Assembly (NCBI GenBank): GCA_020161775.1
Contig: JAIUOW010000006.1
Location: forward strand, 62,001-126,000
Length of the DNA stretch: 64,000 nucleotides
DNA from: Pseudomonadota bacterium
GTDB taxonomy: Bacteria; Pseudomonadota; Gammaproteobacteria; Burkholderiales; Burkholderiaceae_C
Direction of reading: 5' to 3'
In this document: piece by piece, positions 62,496 through 64,000 of the stretch
Position numbering within the stretch: the stretch's first letter is position 1
Layout of the letters: each line of letters starts with the position of its first letter
Program-made: the position numbers and the translations under genes
Notes under the pieces: generated by a model
The model's database searches: none
What the model saw: only the letters and a program-made list of their open reading frames with translations
Told to the model about the DNA's origin: nothing

Positions 62496-63091
62496 GCGTG
62501 CCCCGCATCGGGCGACAGCATCCAGGCTTCCAGCCCCAGCAGCTTGAGCGCGCGGGCATAGCGCTGCTCCACCGGCGTGTCGAAAATGACGGAGATGTCC
62601 GCGCCCACGGTCAGCCAGCTGTTTTCAGCCAGCTCGGACTCCAGCTGGCCCTCGCCCCAGGCCGAATAGCCCAGCGACACCAGCACCTTGCGCGGGCCCG
62701 CGCCGGTGGACAGGGCTTCCAGCACGTCCTTGGAGGTGGTCATTTCCAGCCCGCCGGGGATCGTCATGGTGGATGCGTAGACCGATTCATTGGAGGCCGC
62801 GTCGCCCGCGAAGATCGGCTCGTGCAGCACAAAGCCGCGCTCGGTCTGCACCGGCCCGCCCTGGAACACGGGCGTCTGCGACAGGTCGTCGCGGCGCAGC
62901 GGCAGCTCGACCTTGTCAAACAGGTTCTTGAGGTTGATGTCACTGGGCTTGTTGATCACCAGGCCCAGCGCGCCGCGTTCGCTGTGCTCGCACAGGTACA
63001 CCACGCTTTTGGCAAATGCCTCATCCTCCAGCCCCGGCATTGCAATCAGGAAGTGATGCGTGAGGTTGATGGGGGCAGAATCCGCAGACAT
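62492..63091 (-). CDS. yqgE: YqgE/AlgH family protein
   Basis: This 199-residue protein of the UPF0301 (YqgE/AlgH) family has HHFLIAMPGLEDEAFAKSVVYLC and LGLVINKPSDINL near the start and GYSAWGEGQLESEL later. Its biochemical role is not known. It is the first gene of the minus-strand yqgE-ruvX-pyrR-pyrB-pyrC'-plsC unit. Its start codon overlaps the divergent photolyase start by two bases. Confidence 0.93.
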   Translation of the reverse strand: MSADSAPINLTHHFLIAMPGLEDEAFAKSVVYLCEHSERGALGLVINKPSDINLKNLFDKVELPLRRDDLSQTPVFQGGPVQTERGFVLHEPIFAGDAASNESVYASTMTIPGGLEMTTSKDVLEALSTGAGPRKVLVSLGYSAWGEGQLESELAENSWLTVGADISVIFDTPVEQRYARALKLLGLEAWMLSPDAGHA

Positions 63092-64000
63092 GGCGCCAAT
63101 TTTACCCCCGCACCCACCCGCCGCGCCCAGCGTACCCTACGCCACCGGCCTGATGTGGTTCCGCCGCGACCTGCGCGTGGACGACAACGCCGCGCTGTAC
63201 CACGCGCTGCGAAGTTGCCGGCAGGTGCATTGCGTGTTTGTGTTCGACACCGCCATCCTGGGCAGCCTGCCGCGCGAGGACCGGCGCGTGGAATTCATCC
63301 GCGAGTCTCTCGTGGTGCTGGACGAAGACCTGCGCCGGCGCTGTGCCGACCCGGCGGGCGGGCTGATCGTGCTGCACGCGGCGGCGGCCAGCGCCCTGCC
63401 GCACCTCGCACACGAGCTGGGTGTGCAGTCGGTGTTTGCCAATCACGACTACGAGCCCCAGGCCATCGCACGCGACGCACGGGTGCGCGGCGCGCTGGCT
63501 GACATGGGTATTGCGTTTCACACCGCCAAGGATCAGGCGGTTTTTGAACGGGACGAGCTGCTCACCCAGATGGGCAATCCCTACGCGGTGTTCACGCCCT
63601 ACAAGAACGCCTGGCTCAAGAAGGTCGATGCGTTCTACCTGCGGCCCTATCCGGTGGACAAGTACCAGCACGCGCTGGCGCCTCGCCCCGCAGCGTACCG
63701 CCAGCCCGTGCCACCGCTGGCCCGGATCGGCTTTGCGCCCACCAACCTGGCCGAGCTGAAAATCCCGGTGGGCAGCACAGGCGGCGAGGCACTGTTCCAG
63801 GAGTTCCTGCAACGCATGGACCGCTATGGCGAAACGCGCGACTTTCCCGCCATCAAGGGGCCCAGCTACCTGGGCGTGCACCTGCGCTTTGGCACGGTGT
63901 CCATCCGCGCGCTGGCCGGCCGCGCCCATGCGCTCACGCAGGCAGGCGACCCCGGCGCGGCCGTGTGGCTGAGCGAGCTGATCTGGCGTGATTTCTACTT
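63090..64000 (+). CDS. phrB: Deoxyribodipyrimidine photolyase (partial, runs off the window)
   Basis: The first 303 residues of a photolyase are present. It has the photolyase N-terminal motif MWFRRDLRVDDNAAL near 22-36 and a methenyl-tetrahydrofolate-type antenna domain. The start of the FAD-binding helical domain follows (PAIKGPSYLGVHLRFGTVSIR; SELIWRDFY at the edge). It repairs UV-made pyrimidine dimers with blue light. The ATG at 63090 overlaps the start codon of the divergent yqgE gene, so their promoters lie in each other's coding region. Confidence 0.92.
   Translation, partial: MAPILPPHPPAAPSVPYATGLMWFRRDLRVDDNAALYHALRSCRQVHCVFVFDTAILGSLPREDRRVEFIRESLVVLDEDLRRRCADPAGGLIVLHAAAASALPHLAHELGVQSVFANHDYEPQAIARDARVRGALADMGIAFHTAKDQAVFERDELLTQMGNPYAVFTPYKNAWLKKVDAFYLRPYPVDKYQHALAPRPAAYRQPVPPLARIGFAPTNLAELKIPVGSTGGEALFQEFLQRMDRYGETRDFPAIKGPSYLGVHLRFGTVSIRALAGRAHALTQAGDPGAAVWLSELIWRDFY

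Overview
The window looks like chromosomal DNA of a high-GC betaproteobacterium of the order Burkholderiales, most likely family Comamonadaceae. This is inferred from the layout of the cytochrome c oxidase cluster (coxB, coxA, a 39-residue assembly protein, ctaG, a DUF2970 protein, coxC, then surf1, cox15, ctaB and sco), the Bug-type tricarboxylate receptors, the pcaIJF block, and a GC-rich intergenic repeat of a kind I associate with this family. I could not run any search, so the family assignment is inference.

Layout. 0-1.5 kb: end of a family-3 solute-binding protein and an NhaR-type LysR regulator. 1.5-4.7 kb (minus): a Tim44-domain protein, a nucleoside hydrolase and a mobile mystery A/B (Xre plus Fic) pair with an AT-rich repeated operator. 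4.7-7.7 kb (minus): a fused two-domain glycosyltransferase of the arsenosugar-associated families, a phosphotransferase and a sigma factor. 7.8-10.1 kb (plus): an OmpR-type two-component pair. 10.1-13.2 kb: an accessory patch of lower GC, with two copies of a ~230-bp palindromic-ended element in inverted orientation. Between them lie a structured leader-like segment, a gene broken by an amber codon, and a large protein with a HEPN-like motif and two zinc ribbons. A lone AbiEii-type nucleotidyltransferase lies just outside.

13.5-24.5 kb: a VTT-membrane-domain/disulfide-reductase fusion, a DUF3047 protein, a Tat-exported transglutaminase-like protein, a TlpA thioredoxin, an FAD-oxidoreductase/SelD fusion, rpoH behind a perfect CIRCE (HrcA) operator, a 7TMR-DISM/degenerate-GGDEF protein and a Bug receptor. 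24.5-34.2 kb (minus): the aa3-type cytochrome oxidase and its assembly factors, with heme A synthesis and copper delivery. 34-41.9 kb: mixed housekeeping genes (a divergent BioC-like methyltransferase, comF, trmL, MaoC hydratase, ParA, TauE permease, two GSTs, MFS exporter). 41.9-45.4 kb: the lower beta-ketoadipate pathway (pcaIJF) with a divergent PcaR-type IclR regulator. 45.4-49.9 kb: cytochrome c4 and a MoxR/VWA chaperone-like pair.

49.9-55.7 kb: tRNA-Arg(CCT) directly followed by a self-contained catabolic module. It has a LysR regulator and, divergently, a flavin monooxygenase, an alpha/beta hydrolase, a Bug receptor, a VOC protein and an HSL-type esterase. The plus-strand genes overlap or nearly touch, which suggests one inducible operon for an unidentified aromatic or ester substrate. 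55.7-58.6 kb: a divergent ferric-iron-type ABC permease and ATPase sharing a Fur-like box. 58.6-63.1 kb (minus): yqgE-ruvX-pyrR-pyrB-pyrC'-plsC, in which the dihydroorotase homologue has lost metal ligands and is probably the structural PyrC' partner of PyrB. The window ends inside a photolyase gene.

The most unusual parts are the inverted-repeat-flanked patch at 10.1-12.5 kb, the CIRCE element in front of rpoH, the two multidomain redox fusions, and the terminator embedded in the nhaR coding region. I saw no CRISPR array, no rRNA and no complete insertion sequence.
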